Below are positions 42,913 through 53,162 of a DNA stretch of 64,000 nucleotides, piece by piece. The stretch covers positions 1,426,001 to 1,490,000 of the forward strand of contig NZ_CP155576.1 of assembly GCF_039693965.1 (NCBI RefSeq). Direction: 5' to 3'. Each line of letters begins with the position of its first letter. Positions within the stretch are counted from its first letter, which is position 1. The notes beneath the pieces were generated by a model. It was not told the DNA's origin. It saw only the letters and a program-made list of their open reading frames with translations, and searched no databases. The stretch comes from Moraxella sp. K1664. GTDB lineage: Bacteria > Pseudomonadota > Gammaproteobacteria > Pseudomonadales > Moraxellaceae. A program made the translations under genes and the position numbers.

Positions 42913-45900
42913 TTAGAAACGACTGCTTAGGGTAAGCTGTACACGGTCGCCATCTGACTTTTCGCTTTTAAAGTAGTCATAATCTAGGCTGACTCGGTTT
43001 CTTGGGTCGATCTGATAGCTGGTGCCAACGCTGGCTTGGATTTTGTCTTTGCCAGTCCCCCATGCATCAAAAGCGACATCGGTGTTGGTGCCTGAGTAAG
43101 CACTGGTAACGGTGGCGTCTTGTTTAAAGACGTTGTCGTATTGTAGTCCTGCTTGGACTTGCCATTGGGGGCTGATTTGATACTGGGTATCTACACCAAT
43201 GGTGCCTTGCCAACGGGTGGCATCGATGTCTTTAACTACCACAACACCGTCATCAAAGTGGGTATTGTCATGCTGATATTGATGATAGCTGACCCCGATG
43301 TATGGCTTGATGCTGGCGTTGGGGCTTAGAGCGTGTGATGTGCCAAGGTGGATACCGCCAGCATAGAGCTGACCGTCATATTTTTGTTTGGCACGGGTGT
43401 TGTTTTTGGCATCACTGCCCAACACACCTGCTTTTGCCCATAGGGTGCCTTTGATGTTGTTGCCTACATCGCCATTAACACCCACAGTTACGGCGGCGAC
43501 GTCTGTTTTGATGTTGTGATTGGTGTTGCCGTTTTGCTCATCCAGTTCAAGGCGACCTAGGTCAAGCTGTAAACCTAAGCCAAAACGCTCGCCTGTTTTT
43601 GCCACGCCAATGCTTTGGTTGCGAACTTCACGCTCGCTTTGACTGCTTGGCAGGTCAAGCTCATATTCTTGATAGGTGCTTTGTAGCCACACGCCATTGG
43701 GGGTGTCTGCCATGTTTTTGGCAAAATTGGTCGCTTGGGTGCTACTTTGCTCGATGGCGTGGACGGCGTTGTTGGCATAAAAAGCAGGGTCAAGGGCAAA
43801 TAAGGCTTCGTTATATCTGTCGCCAATCACGGCAGGCGTGCCAGATGTGTTAAGCAAGGATTTGTTGGTTGCCATTGACATTTTGTTGGCAAAACCTATG
43901 GCAAAGGCTTTCTCGTTGGTGGTAAGTGTGCCTGCATCATCTTTGGTATCTAGTTCGCTAAGCACTTTGTCTATGTTTTGCTCAACCATACGTCGCCCGA
44001 TGCTGGCATTGCTACCACTGCCCATGTTGGTCAGTTTGTTGCGTTTGGCACTGACGACCACATCAGTTTTGGTGGTGGCATCAGGCGTGGTCTTGCCATC
44101 GGTGCCGACTGTGCCACTGTATTCGGTTTTGATGATGCTAAATAGGGCGTTGCTGGATGTGACGGTGTCAAAAGTACCGCTTAGCTCGCCTGCTCTTAGC
44201 ACGGTGCTTTTTGAACCGGTCTCTTTGATGAGTCCATCTTGGATTTCATCATACAAGTCCAGCGTGCCGTCCAAAGTGGCTTTTTCGGTAACGGTCAAAA
44301 GATTACCAAATTTGGCTTTAAAGGTGCTGTTGCCATCCATGGTATAAGTGCCATGAATGCTTAGATTGCCTTCGTTATTGACCGTACCACTGGTTTGTCT
44401 GACGTTGCCCGTTGTGCCATAGCCTGTCAGCTCGCCACCTGTGACATTGATGACTGAGTTGCCGTTATTGCCGTTGATTTCAAGTACGCCTTGCTCAACG
44501 GTGGTGGCACCTTGATAGGTGTTATTGCCTGTTAGGACAAGTTTGCCATCACCAGCTTTGGTAAAGCCGTGCTCACCTTTGATGTCGTTAGAGAAAACAG
44601 ACACGGTGTCTTTGCCTGTGACATCTAGTGCGACATTATCCCAATAAAAACCGCCATAGCCTTGTGTGGCAGCGATGGTGTCTAATAGCCCCCAGCCGCT
44701 TTCATGCGTGATGTTTTTACCACCGATGTTTTTGATGGTGCGACGTTCATGCCATGAAAGGTCTGCTTCCACATAATACTTGTCTTCATAGGTATAGTGG
44801 TCGATATCATTTGGCTTGGCATCAACTTGTTTGAGTCCTTTGTATGTTGGACTGCGTTCTTTGATGTCGTCAAAATCTTGGGCAGTGCTAAGCAGGGTCT
44901 GCACCAGATTTTCATTTTTCATCCAAGGATAAGCCCCCTTGACCAGTAGGGCGGTGCCTGTGACACGAGCGGTGGCAGGAGATGTGCCTTGATAGCTAAT
45001 GAGCTTGCCCGTGTTGTCATGGCTGATACTGGTGGATGGTGCTGATAGGCACCACTCGGCAGCATCGCCACAGTGGTTGGCTTGGTGGAAGTCTTCACGG
45101 GGTGATGACACCGCCAAAAAGCCTTTTTTAAAGTCGGGGTTGAGCTCGGGAGCGAGTCTTTCGCCATAGGTTGTGTCTTTGCCTTCATTGCCTGTGGCAT
45201 GGATGAGTAGGGCGTCTTTGTTGATGATGAGCTCATGAATGGCTCGAACCTGCGGATGTTCACTGTTTTTGGTGTCGCCAGTAGGGGTGTATGCCTTGGC
45301 GGTATTTAGCCATTGGTTGTCGCTTTCGTTGGCATCTGGCACATAGCCCCATGAGTTATTAAAAATCTGAACGCCTTGGGTTTCATTGAGTTTTAGCATG
45401 GCGGTAAATTCATCGCCTTCATTGCTTTTGTCGCCATCGGTATAGGCGTGAATGATCGCATTGGTCATGCCGTTATTGCCTGCGATGATGGCTGCCATGT
45501 TAGAGCCATGTCCATCGGTAGGCTTGTACTGCTCATAAGTTTGGTAGTTGACACAGTTATTGCTGACAAAGCAAGCCACAAGGTTGGTGCCACTCAGATT
45601 GGCTCCGACAAGGTCGGGGTTGTCAGGATTGACCCCTGTGTCTATCACGCCCACACCAAGCGACGTGGTGTCGATGGCGGTTTTTAGCTCATGGAGTTTG
45701 TTGGCGTATTGTTGTTGGTTGAGTCCATAAAAAATCTCTGTTTTGTTGCCAGCGGTTCTGTTCTTATTTTTAACCCACAAATCCATATCAGAGTAGCCAG
45801 TGATTGTCTCTGAATGGGCGATAGGCTGAGCGATGTTGGCGTGACGCTCATAAGTGGGCTGTTGTTTTTTGATGACATCATCATCCGTGGGGGCGACATA

Positions 45901-47340
45901 GGCACGAGCTTCGGTGATGGCGATTTGCTCGGCAACGGCTTCTGTCTGTGCTTTTATCGCTTTGGCACGGTTTAGTGCTTCTTCAGCAGTCGCCACAGCG
46001 GTTTTGGCGGCATTGATGGCATCATTATCAGAGCTGATGGCTTGGGCATCTGCAAGTGATTTTTTGGCATCCGTTAGGGCTTGTTCTGCTTGGGTCTTAG
46101 CCTGTACTGCTTGGGTTTGGGCGACTTCGGCATTTTTTAGGGCGTTTTTAGTGCTAATCAAGGCAGCTGCCTGCTCGGTGGCAGTGTCAGCGGTTTGTTT
46201 GGTACCATCTAGTTTGCCTGCGATGTCATTTGTCCGCTGATGAATGTCTTTGGCAGTGGCGATGATGGTGTTGATTTTGTTTGTGTTGTGGTTTTGTTGT
46301 TGGGTGTTGTGATTGTCAATGACGCCCTGTGCCTGTGTGATGACCTGCTCTGCTTGTTGTTTGGCTTGTTGGGCTTGTTCTAAGGTTGTGTTGGCATCGT
46401 TTAGAGCATGCTTAGCACGATTGATGGCATCTTGGTTGCCTATGGTGTTAGCAACTTGCAAAGCACTTTGGGCTTGGGTGATGGCACTTTGGGCTTGGCT
46501 GATGGCATGCTGGGCAGTGTTTAGAGCACTTTGGGCTTGGCTGATGGCATGCTGGGCAGTATCAGGGCTGTCTGCTTGGGTTTGGGCTTGTTTGGTTTGA
46601 GCATTTGCATTGCCCAGTGTGTTGGTCGCTGTCTTATTGGTGGCGATGGCAATGTCAATTTGGGTGTTGGTCTGTGCCAACTGTTTTGCTGCTTTTTGGG
46701 CACGTCTGGCGGCCTCTTCTTCGGCTTTTTTCTTAGCCTCTTCTTGTTCTTGGGCACGTTTGGCGGCCTCTTCTTCGGCTTTTTTCTTAGCCTCTTCTTG
46801 GGCTTTTGCTTGTTCAGCGTTTAGGTGATTTTCCTTAGCGATGCGTGCCTGTTCTAACAGTTCATTAGCCTGTACTTTGGCAGCTTCAAGTTCGGCAAAT
46901 AACTGCTTGGCATGAGCCTGCTTTTGGGCTTCAAGTTTGGCAAGTTCCGCTTTTTTGGCATTATCGTTGTCAAGCCCTGCTTGATATTTTTGTTTGGCAA
47001 GTGATTGAGCTTCTTTTTCAATTTCTAGCCAAGCGTGGTATTTGTTATTGATGGTATTTTGCAGGTCGTTTGCTTGATTGGCAAGTTTGGCATCGGCGAT
47101 TTGAGCGGTCTTTATCGCTTCTTTGGCATGTTTGATGGCATCGCCGTAGACGTTTTTTGCAAGTTCGGCACGCTTGTGTGCTTCTTTGGCACTGATGGCA
47201 AGTGGGTCGGCATGATTGATGATGAGATTGGCATGTCGTGTGGCATTCATGTCATCATCAATGGCACAGCCTGTGGCACTCATTGCCACAAAAACCGATA
47301 CGGCAAGGGGTCTTAGGATAAAACGATGGTTGATGTTCAT
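42913..47340 (-). CDS. Lipoprotein subtilisin-like autotransporter (NalP/Ssa1-like) with long coiled-coil region
   Basis: A 1475-aa surface protease. N-terminus: signal ending in a lipobox ('FVAMSATGC'), as in NalP. Residues about 30-490: Ala/Gln/Lys-rich coiled coil with internal repeats. Then an S8 peptidase domain: Asp in 'LGVGVIDTGVNPDNPDL', His in 'DGHGSNMAAIIAGNNG', Ser in 'YQGTSPATARVTGTALLVKG'. This is followed by a passenger beta-helix with 'LVLTGNNTYQGATTVEQGVL' (autotransporter-associated repeat), and a C-terminal 12-strand barrel ending in 'VQLTLSSRF' (terminal Phe). NalP-type proteases release other surface proteins. The frame opens at 47385, but that ATG overlaps the -10 box, so ATG 47340 (MNINHRF) is chosen. 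The coiled coil before the protease domain is unusual. Confidence 0.92.
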   Translation of the reverse strand: MNINHRFILRPLAVSVFVAMSATGCAIDDDMNATRHANLIINHADPLAISAKEAHKRAELAKNVYGDAIKHAKEAIKTAQIADAKLANQANDLQNTINNKYHAWLEIEKEAQSLAKQKYQAGLDNDNAKKAELAKLEAQKQAHAKQLFAELEAAKVQANELLEQARIAKENHLNAEQAKAQEEAKKKAEEEAAKRAQEQEEAKKKAEEEAARRAQKAAKQLAQTNTQIDIAIATNKTATNTLGNANAQTKQAQTQADSPDTAQHAISQAQSALNTAQHAISQAQSAITQAQSALQVANTIGNQDAINRAKHALNDANTTLEQAQQAKQQAEQVITQAQGVIDNHNTQQQNHNTNKINTIIATAKDIHQRTNDIAGKLDGTKQTADTATEQAAALISTKNALKNAEVAQTQAVQAKTQAEQALTDAKKSLADAQAISSDNDAINAAKTAVATAEEALNRAKAIKAQTEAVAEQIAITEARAYVAPTDDDVIKKQQPTYERHANIAQPIAHSETITGYSDMDLWVKNKNRTAGNKTEIFYGLNQQQYANKLHELKTAIDTTSLGVGVIDTGVNPDNPDLVGANLSGTNLVACFVSNNCVNYQTYEQYKPTDGHGSNMAAIIAGNNGMTNAIIHAYTDGDKSNEGDEFTAMLKLNETQGVQIFNNSWGYVPDANESDNQWLNTAKAYTPTGDTKNSEHPQVRAIHELIINKDALLIHATGNEGKDTTYGERLAPELNPDFKKGFLAVSSPREDFHQANHCGDAAEWCLSAPSTSISHDNTGKLISYQGTSPATARVTGTALLVKGAYPWMKNENLVQTLLSTAQDFDDIKERSPTYKGLKQVDAKPNDIDHYTYEDKYYVEADLSWHERRTIKNIGGKNITHESGWGLLDTIAATQGYGGFYWDNVALDVTGKDTVSVFSNDIKGEHGFTKAGDGKLVLTGNNTYQGATTVEQGVLEINGNNGNSVINVTGGELTGYGTTGNVRQTSGTVNNEGNLSIHGTYTMDGNSTFKAKFGNLLTVTEKATLDGTLDLYDEIQDGLIKETGSKSTVLRAGELSGTFDTVTSSNALFSIIKTEYSGTVGTDGKTTPDATTKTDVVVSAKRNKLTNMGSGSNASIGRRMVEQNIDKVLSELDTKDDAGTLTTNEKAFAIGFANKMSMATNKSLLNTSGTPAVIGDRYNEALFALDPAFYANNAVHAIEQSSTQATNFAKNMADTPNGVWLQSTYQEYELDLPSSQSEREVRNQSIGVAKTGERFGLGLQLDLGRLELDEQNGNTNHNIKTDVAAVTVGVNGDVGNNIKGTLWAKAGVLGSDAKNNTRAKQKYDGQLYAGGIHLGTSHALSPNASIKPYIGVSYHQYQHDNTHFDDGVVVVKDIDATRWQGTIGVDTQYQISPQWQVQAGLQYDNVFKQDATVTSAYSGTNTDVAFDAWGTGKDKIQASVGTSYQIDPRNRVSLDYDYFKSEKSDGDRVQLTLSSRF
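46490..46800. repeat. Tandem repeats in the autotransporter coiled-coil region
   Basis: Two sets: a 39-bp unit encoding A-Q-S-A-L-N-T-A-Q-H-A-I-S (about 46490-46562) and a longer unit encoding E-E-A-K-K-K-A-E-E-E-A-A-x-R-A-Q (about 46690-46800), each in two near-identical copies. Such repeats can change in number and so alter stalk length. Confidence 0.7.
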
Positions 47341-47383
47341 ACAATTACCTATGTATACAAAATGAATGTTTACAGACCATTCC

Positions 47384-47413
47384 ATTGTAACACTTTTTGG
47401 TCGCTTTTGTAAA
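47384..47413 (-). promoter_or_regulatory. Probable autotransporter promoter
   Basis: On the minus strand TTTACA (47413-47408) and TACAAT (47389-47384) are 18 bp apart. Confidence 0.5.
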
Positions 47414-47474
47414 AAAGATTAAGTCAATTTAAGTGCATTCTTTGTATAAAATGACTAAACATGGGCAAAATCCA

Positions 47475-48020
47475 TCATGATACGCCATTTTTACGTTTAT
47501 TTTCCAAAAATAGCATGTCCACCATCACAAGTCCCATACCGCCCATGATCGCCATGTCCGCCACATTAAACACAGGATAATGCCACATATTGGCATAATG
47601 AACATGAATAAAATCAATCACATGACCATATAAAAAGCGGTCAATGACATTGCCAATTGCCCCACCTAACACCAAAGCAAGCCCCCATGCCAAAATTTTG
47701 GCATTTTTGGGAATTTTGCGAAGGTAGACCATGATAAATGCTGATACCAAAAGCCCCAACACGGCAAAAAACCACTTTTGCCAACCGCCTTGATTGGCAA
47801 GAAAGCTAAACGCCGCCCCACGGTTGTAGGCAAGCGTCCAGTTTAAAATCGGCTCAATGACGCTTACGCTATTGCCTTCTACCACAAGCCATTTTTCAAA
47901 AAAAATCTTGGTCGCTTGGTCAAGGATAAGTACGACAAGCCCAATAAGATAATAAAGCGTGGCTTTATTGGCGTTGGGCTGTATCGGTGGGGTGGTGCTG
48001 TTTTGGGTATTTTCTGACAT
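47475..48020 (-). CDS. lspA: Lipoprotein signal peptidase (signal peptidase II)
   Basis: A 181-aa inner-membrane aspartyl protease with four membrane segments. Catalytic aspartates are in 'GAIGNVIDRFLYGHVIDFIH' and 'YPVFNVADMAIMGG'; 'LNWTLAYNRGAAFSFLA' is the conserved N-R-G-x-A-F motif. It cleaves prolipoproteins before the lipid-modified Cys. In related bacteria lspA directly follows ileS; here an IS110 element lies between them, so lspA may now depend on a promoter inside or behind the element. Confidence 0.95.
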   Translation of the reverse strand: MSENTQNSTTPPIQPNANKATLYYLIGLVVLILDQATKIFFEKWLVVEGNSVSVIEPILNWTLAYNRGAAFSFLANQGGWQKWFFAVLGLLVSAFIMVYLRKIPKNAKILAWGLALVLGGAIGNVIDRFLYGHVIDFIHVHYANMWHYPVFNVADMAIMGGMGLVMVDMLFLENKRKNGVS

Positions 48021-48130
48021 AATAAAAATTTCTTAAAGTTTTTGGGTGATAAGGTGTGTCATCAAGCATTTCTTTTTTGGCAATAAAATAAGTCATTATC
48101 CGTTTATTTTTTGCCTTGCTTTTTAATGGG

Positions 48131-48186
48131 GCGTAGGTGCATATTACGCACCTTACTATCATAAGGGCGAATTACAATTCGCCCCT
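48131..48186. repeat. REP-like palindromes (target of the IS110 element)
   Basis: GTAGGTGCATATTACGCACC is followed by GGGCGAATT-AC-AATTCGCCC, then CT. With the element removed, the sequence continues CT-ACGACCC, which recreates the GTAGGGGCGAA form seen at 4271. Confidence 0.7.
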
Positions 48187-48207
48187 TGTATTATAATACC
48201 TAAAACA

Positions 48208-48366
48208 AAACCCCATTATAAGCAACCATAATGGGGTTTGTGAGAAAGTAGCGTTGTTTCGCCCCTTGTGCTTAAAAGCACGCAGTGTAGATGTTAGCCT
48301 ACTTTCTCATCCATCATCACCCCGAATGGTATCTTAGGCACGTTGTTGTAGCCTGTATTCACAAGG
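48208..48366 (+). ncRNA. Predicted bridge RNA of IS110 element 1
   Basis: Stem 1: AAACCCCATTAT/ATAATGGGGTTT (48208-48219, 48228-48239). Stem 2: TGAGAAAGTAG/CTACTTTCTCA (48241-48251, 48299-48309), enclosing the target loop. Left target guide TTCGCCCCT (48258-48266) is identical to the flank at 48178-48186. The candidate right guide TGTAG (about 48286-48290) pairs with CTACG of the right flank, one pair being G-U. Donor loop: ATGGTATCT (48326-48334) equals the element's right end (49479-49487), and ACAAG (48361-48365) is the complement of CTTGT at its left end. It lies directly upstream of the transposase, as in the IS110 group. Confidence 0.8.
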
Positions 48367-48378
48367 TTGGAGGTTTAT

Positions 48379-49456
48379 ATGGATGATCCATTATACTACA
48401 TTGGTATTGATGTTGCCAAACATAAGTTTGATGTTGCTGTTAAACTGCCCAATGGCAAATACAAGCACAAGGTGTTTTGTAATCATCATCAAGGCTTTGA
48501 TGAGTTTATCTGTTGGCTTAATGCCTTTGATGGTCGCTTTTGTGCTGTTATGGAAGCCACCAACATTTATCATGAAGCTTTGGCGGATTGTTTGGTGGCA
48601 CAAAACATCATGGTCAGTATCATCAATCCTAAGTGCAGTGCCAGCTTTGCCAAAAGCGATAACCTACGGTCAAAGACAGATAAGATTGATGCTAAGCTCT
48701 TAGCAGACTATGCTTGTGAAAAAGGACATAAGCTTGTCTGTTATCAGCCCATGCTACCTGCCCAAAGACAACTGCTTCGTAAAAGCCGTCAGCTTGACCA
48801 TTTAAAGGACAAGCTTGCTCAAGAAAAGGTACGTCTTAGCATGCTCATTGATGAAGATTGTATTGCTTATACCAAAGCGATGATAGACTTCATCAAAGGG
48901 CAAATCAAAGCCTTACAACAAAGCATTCGTCAGTGCGTTGCCAGTGATGACACTTTAAAGCAAAATGCCTCATTACTGCTTAGCATTCCTGCCATTGGCT
49001 TTGACAGTGCGGTTAAACTCATCTGCTACTTAGGTGACGGTAGTCGTTTTAAAAATGCAAAAGCAGCAGCAGCTTTTGCAGGGCTTGCATCCATGATTAG
49101 ACTTCTTTCCAAACCCTGATTTTTATGGATTTTTAAAAACTTTAACCCCAATACTTATAAGGGTTTATTTTTAGTTTGGAAAGAGATTTATTAAATCATC
49201 GGGTAGTAGCTTACATCAAGTAATGGGCATTTCTAAAATCGGACAAGCAGACATTAGAAAAGCCTTATATTGCCCTGCCATGAACTTTGCCTTTGGTCGT
49301 TATAAAGACGGTGCTTATCGTTTGTTTGTAGATAGACTAAACAGCCAAGGCAAGGCAAAAAAGGTTGTGATTACCGCACTCATGCGTAAGCTTGTCAGTA
49401 TTGCCCAAGCGGTACTACAAACACAAACCCCGTTTAAATTAGAGTTACATCGTTGA
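48379..49456 (+). pseudogene. IS110-family transposase, disrupted by MITE 1
   Basis: ATG 48379 follows a GGAGG site. The N-terminal DEDD (RuvC-like) domain is intact: D in 'YIGIDVAKHKFD', E in 'AVMEATNIYHE', two D in 'SKTDKIDAKLLADY'-like 'RSKTDKIDAKLLADY'. After 'FAGLASMI' the reading runs into the MITE and stops (R-L-L-S-K-P). Beyond the MITE the same frame resumes with 'KSSGSSLHQVMGISKIGQAD' and the catalytic-Ser region of the C-terminal domain. Deleting the MITE and one ATT restores a single frame. So the protein is broken while its RNA is not. Confidence 0.88.
49099..49189. mobile_element. MITE family 1 (91 bp), copy 2, inside the IS110 transposase
   Basis: Same ends and length as copy 1 (42788-42878); ATT target duplication at 49096-49098 and 49190-49192. 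High identity of the two copies suggests recent movement. Confidence 0.88.
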
Positions 49457-49502
49457 GATGGATTGGGGGTTGTGGTTTATGGTATCTACGACCCAAAAAT
49501 AA

Positions 49503-52500
49503 TTAAGCAAACTTCCGCACTTCCCCTGCCCCAAACGCATTTTCTACGCATCTTGGGCAGATGTCGCCATGCTCGGCAACCGTTCCCACGCTTGGCAGGA
49601 CGTGCCAGCAACGCACGCATTTCTCGCCTGTCGCAGGGGCGACTTTGACACTAAGCTCATCGCCTTTGGTAAGGCTGATGTCGCTAGTGATAAAGACAAA
49701 ACGTGCTTCATCACCCAATTTGGCAAGCGAATCATAAGCCTTGTCATCAGCGACAATGTCAAGGCTTGCCGACAGACTGCTGTTGATTGTCTTGTCGGTA
49801 CGGGCGTTGTCCATTGCTTTATTTGCCACTTCTTTGACTGCCAAAATCGCTTGCCAATCTGTGTCCGTGATGTCATCAAGCACCACGCTTGGCAACTCAT
49901 ACCACTCTTGGGCAAAAATGTAGCCGTCCGTGCCTTTTAGCACTTGCCACGCTTCTTGGGCGGTAAATGACAAAATCGGTGTAATCCAACGCAAAAGGGT
50001 GTGAGCGATGTGGTAAATGGCGGTCTGTGCCGAGCGTCTGGGGTGTCCGTCCGCCTTGGTGGTGTACTGGCGGTCTTTGATGATGTCAAGGTAAAATCCG
50101 CCCAAATCCTGCCCACAAAAGTTGGTAACCAATTGACAAACTTGGTGAAAGTCCATGTTGGTATAAGCGGTGCGAATCTCGCTTTGGACTTGGTTTGCCT
50201 TGTGAATGATGTATTTGTCAAGGCTGATAAGGCTGTCTGCTGGCACCAAGTCTTTGCTCGGGTCAAAATCATCGGTATTGGCAAGCAAAAAACGCACCGT
50301 GTTGCGGATACGGCGATACATATCGCTCACACGGTCAAAGCCTTCTTTACTCACCGCCATTTCATAGCGATAATCGGACGAGCCAACCCACAAGCGGACA
50401 ATGTCAATGCCGTATTTTTGGGCAAGTTCGGCAGGCTCAAAGCCTTTGGTATTGCCTTTGGATTTGGAGAGTTTATAACCCTTAGCGTCCACGGTAAATC
50501 CATGCGTTAGGACTTGTTTATAAGGGGGGCGACCGTACACGCTTTCGCTCACAAGTAGCGATGACTGGAACCAACCACGGTGCTGGTCAGAGCCTTCTAG
50601 GTACAAATCGGCAGGATTGGTGAGTTCATCACGGTTGGCAAGTACGCTAAAATTGGTAGAGCCTGAGTCAAACCACACGTCTAGGGTGTCGGTGGATTTG
50701 ACGTAGTTTTGACTGTCGGTCTCGTCAAGAAAATCACTAATCGGAGCATCAAACCACGCTTCAATTCCGCCTTGTTCAATGACTTTGGCAACTTGTTCAA
50801 TCAGCTCGGACGTGCGTGGGTGCAAATCGCCTGTGTCTTTGTGCATAAAGAAAGCAATCGGCACGCCCCAAGTGCGTTGGCGTGAAATACACCAATCAGG
50901 GCGACCGTTCATCATTGATTCAATGCGGTTTTGTCCCCATGACGGTGTCCACACCACGTCTGGAATGTCTTTTAGGGCTTGTTCACGCAGTCCTTTGGCC
51001 TCCATAGAGATGAACCATTGGGGCGTGGCACGGAAAATAATCGGCGTTTTGTGTCGCCAGCAATGCGGATAGCTGTGCGTGATTTTTTTGTGGTCAAGTA
51101 GGTGTCCGCTTGCTTGCAGGGCTTCGATGATTTTGGGCTGTGCCTTGTAGATATGCTCGCCCACAAAGACTTTTGCTTCGTCCAAATACACGCCATTACC
51201 ACCCACAGGGTTTTCGGTGGGCAGGTTGTTGGCACGCCCCACATTGTAGTCGTCCACACCGTGAGCAGGGGCGGTATGTACAAGCCCTGTACCGCTATCG
51301 GCAGTAACGTGCTCGCCTGTGATGAATGGCACTTGGCGGTCGCTGATAAGGGGGTGTTGGGCTTTTAGGGCGGTTAATTCTGAGCCTTTAACCGTTGCGA
51401 TAATTGCTACATTTTCTAAATTGATATTTTTGGCAAAATCTTCTACCAAGTCATGAGCTACGATAAAATGGGCGGTGCGGTTGATAGGGTTGGGATTGGT
51501 GGCGGTATAATACCACATTTTGCCAAAATCATTTTCCACGTCTTTTTGGTAAGTTGCTCCCAATTTTTCTACCGCTTTTTTGGAGCGTTCATTACCTTGA
51601 TGTATTTGAAAATGAACGGTATTTTTATATTTAAATGCGTGGTTTAATAAGGCTTGTTTAATCTCGCCATTTGCCCCTTTACCCCAATATTTTGGCGTGA
51701 TAAAGGTAAAGCCAATGCCGATGATGCCATCTTTGGCATTGTCATCATAAAAACGGGTTGTGCCAATGATATTGCCAGTTCGCTTATCAATAATGGCATA
51801 GGCTTTATCTTTCACTGCTTGTTCAAAAAACGGCTCAAACACTTCTGGCAAATGGCGTTTGGTCGGCATCAGCTCCCAAATGGCAGGGTCGGACGCACAC
51901 GCTTGCAAGGCATCTTTGTCGGCTTTGGTTAGGGTTCTTAATGTAAAGTTTTCGCTGTCAATTTGGCTTGGCAGTACAAATTCAGATGTTTTTTTGCCTT
52001 TGATAACTGCATAATCAAAATCAGCATGGGCGGTAATCGCTTGGTTGGCAGGGAGTGTCCAAGGGGTCGTTGTCCAAATCACCGCTTGGAGCGTACCGTT
52101 TACATTGGCAAGGGCAGGCAGATTTTCACGATTGACAATGTCAAATCCCACATAAATGGCATCGGATTTTTTGTTGTCATATTCTACTTCGGCTTCGGCA
52201 AGGGCAGAGCCACAGTCCAAGCACCAGTTTACAGGCTTTAAGCCACGCACGATATGACCGTTGTCATAAATCCGCCCCAACGCTCGCACGATGTCCGCTT
52301 CGGTCTTAAAATTCATGGTAAGATACGGATTATCCCAATCGCCAAGCACGCCTAGGCGTTTAAAATCCGCCTTTTGTAGCTCAATTTGACTTTTGGCGTA
52401 GTCTCGGCACGCCTTTCTAAACTGGGTGGCGGTGATCGGCTCGCCATTTTTGTCGGCTTTGGGTGCGTGTCCGACCTTGCCAAACTGCTCTTCTACCTTT

Positions 52501-52823
52501 TGTTCAATCGGCAAGCCGTGGCAGTCCCAACCGGGGACATACGGGGCATCATAGCCGTCAAGGGTTTTGTATTTGACGATGATGTCTTTTAGCACCTTAT
52601 TGACAACGTGTCCTAAATGGATTTGACCGTTGGCATAAGGGGGACCGTCATGCAGGACGTATTTTTCACGTCCCCCGCGTGCTTTGCGGATTTGTCCGTA
52701 CACGTCATTTTGTTCCCACTCGGCAAGCCAAGCAGGTTCACGTTTTGCCAAATCCCCACGCATGGGAAAAGGCGTATCGGCAAGGTTTAGGGTATTTTTG
52801 TAGTCGGTGGCTTGGTCTGTCAT
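49503..52823 (-). CDS. ileS: Isoleucyl-tRNA synthetase with an acetyltransferase domain inserted in the editing domain
   Basis: A 1106-aa class I synthetase charging tRNA-Ile. '[12 protein letters not shown]' (HIGH motif, 61-72), '[10 protein letters not shown]' (251-260, editing site Thr-rich strand), '[10 protein letters not shown]' (KMSKS), 'WISRQRTWG'-like '[13 protein letters not shown]', and C-terminal zinc cysteines 'CVRCW' and 'CPRC'. Usual bacterial length is about 940. The extra part is residues about 280-445, after '[10 protein letters not shown]': '[20 protein letters not shown]', '[17 protein letters not shown]', '[20 protein letters not shown]' and '[16 protein letters not shown]' are a RimJ/RimL-type GNAT domain. 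The synthetase resumes at '[14 protein letters not shown]'. The frame is intact throughout. Confidence 0.95.
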   Translation of the reverse strand: MTDQATDYKNTLNLADTPFPMRGDLAKREPAWLAEWEQNDVYGQIRKARGGREKYVLHDGPPYANGQIHLGHVVNKVLKDIIVKYKTLDGYDAPYVPGWDCHGLPIEQKVEEQFGKVGHAPKADKNGEPITATQFRKACRDYAKSQIELQKADFKRLGVLGDWDNPYLTMNFKTEADIVRALGRIYDNGHIVRGLKPVNWCLDCGSALAEAEVEYDNKKSDAIYVGFDIVNRENLPALANVNGTLQAVIWTTTPWTLPANQAITAHADFDYAVIKGKKTSEFVLPSQIDSENFTLRTLTKADKDALQACASDPAIWELMPTKRHLPEVFEPFFEQAVKDKAYAIIDKRTGNIIGTTRFYDDNAKDGIIGIGFTFITPKYWGKGANGEIKQALLNHAFKYKNTVHFQIHQGNERSKKAVEKLGATYQKDVENDFGKMWYYTATNPNPINRTAHFIVAHDLVEDFAKNINLENVAIIATVKGSELTALKAQHPLISDRQVPFITGEHVTADSGTGLVHTAPAHGVDDYNVGRANNLPTENPVGGNGVYLDEAKVFVGEHIYKAQPKIIEALQASGHLLDHKKITHSYPHCWRHKTPIIFRATPQWFISMEAKGLREQALKDIPDVVWTPSWGQNRIESMMNGRPDWCISRQRTWGVPIAFFMHKDTGDLHPRTSELIEQVAKVIEQGGIEAWFDAPISDFLDETDSQNYVKSTDTLDVWFDSGSTNFSVLANRDELTNPADLYLEGSDQHRGWFQSSLLVSESVYGRPPYKQVLTHGFTVDAKGYKLSKSKGNTKGFEPAELAQKYGIDIVRLWVGSSDYRYEMAVSKEGFDRVSDMYRRIRNTVRFLLANTDDFDPSKDLVPADSLISLDKYIIHKANQVQSEIRTAYTNMDFHQVCQLVTNFCGQDLGGFYLDIIKDRQYTTKADGHPRRSAQTAIYHIAHTLLRWITPILSFTAQEAWQVLKGTDGYIFAQEWYELPSVVLDDITDTDWQAILAVKEVANKAMDNARTDKTINSSLSASLDIVADDKAYDSLAKLGDEARFVFITSDISLTKGDELSVKVAPATGEKCVRCWHVLPSVGTVAEHGDICPRCVENAFGAGEVRKFA

Positions 52824-52958
52824 GGCTTAGCTCAAAATTGTGAAAAACGGCTAATTATAGCCCAAAATCATGCGTTTATAAAGGCTTGACGGATAAAAAT
52901 TGACTTTTTGGGGGTGGTTTGGTAGATTTAAGATAATATTTTTGGCAACTTGATAATC

Positions 52959-53162
52959 ATGAAAAAATTAAGCAGAAAAACCACGTCAAAATTCACCATG
53001 TTATTTTGTGCGGTAATTTTGGGTTATGTTATCTTGATTAAAAAGGATTATGATAATCCTGCCATAGCTTTTATTGGGATTTTTATGTTATTGGAAGGTG
53101 TGTATTATTATTGGCAATTTTATAAAAAGAATGATACGATAAAATTTGATGATAAGTTTTAA
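52959..53162 (+). CDS. Small two-helix membrane protein, hypothetical
   Basis: A 67-aa protein: basic N-terminus (M-K-K-L-S-R-K), hydrophobic 'MLFCAVILGYVILI', short charged loop, second hydrophobic stretch 'AIAFIGIFMLLEGVYYYW', and a Lys/Asp-rich tail. No family recognised. The ribosome site is weak and it stands alone, so it may not be expressed. Confidence 0.5.
   Translation: MKKLSRKTTSKFTMLFCAVILGYVILIKKDYDNPAIAFIGIFMLLEGVYYYWQFYKKNDTIKFDDKF

Larger units (their letters stand above)
48187..49487 (+). mobile_element. IS110-family element 1, inserted between ileS and lspA, itself interrupted by a MITE
   Basis: The element runs from TGTATTATAATACC to ATGGTATCT and is flanked by the core dinucleotide CT (48185-48186 and 49486-49487), as in IS110/IS621. 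It has a 5' structured RNA region and a transposase gene disrupted by the 91-bp MITE (49099-49189). It sits in a REP-like palindrome. Without the MITE it would be about 1207 bp. Confidence 0.85.

Noticed and set aside
46313-46828. Long plus-strand frames rich in Ala/Trp/Leu opposite the autotransporter
   Set aside because: Antisense shadows of the Ala/Gln repeat region; composition follows the real gene.
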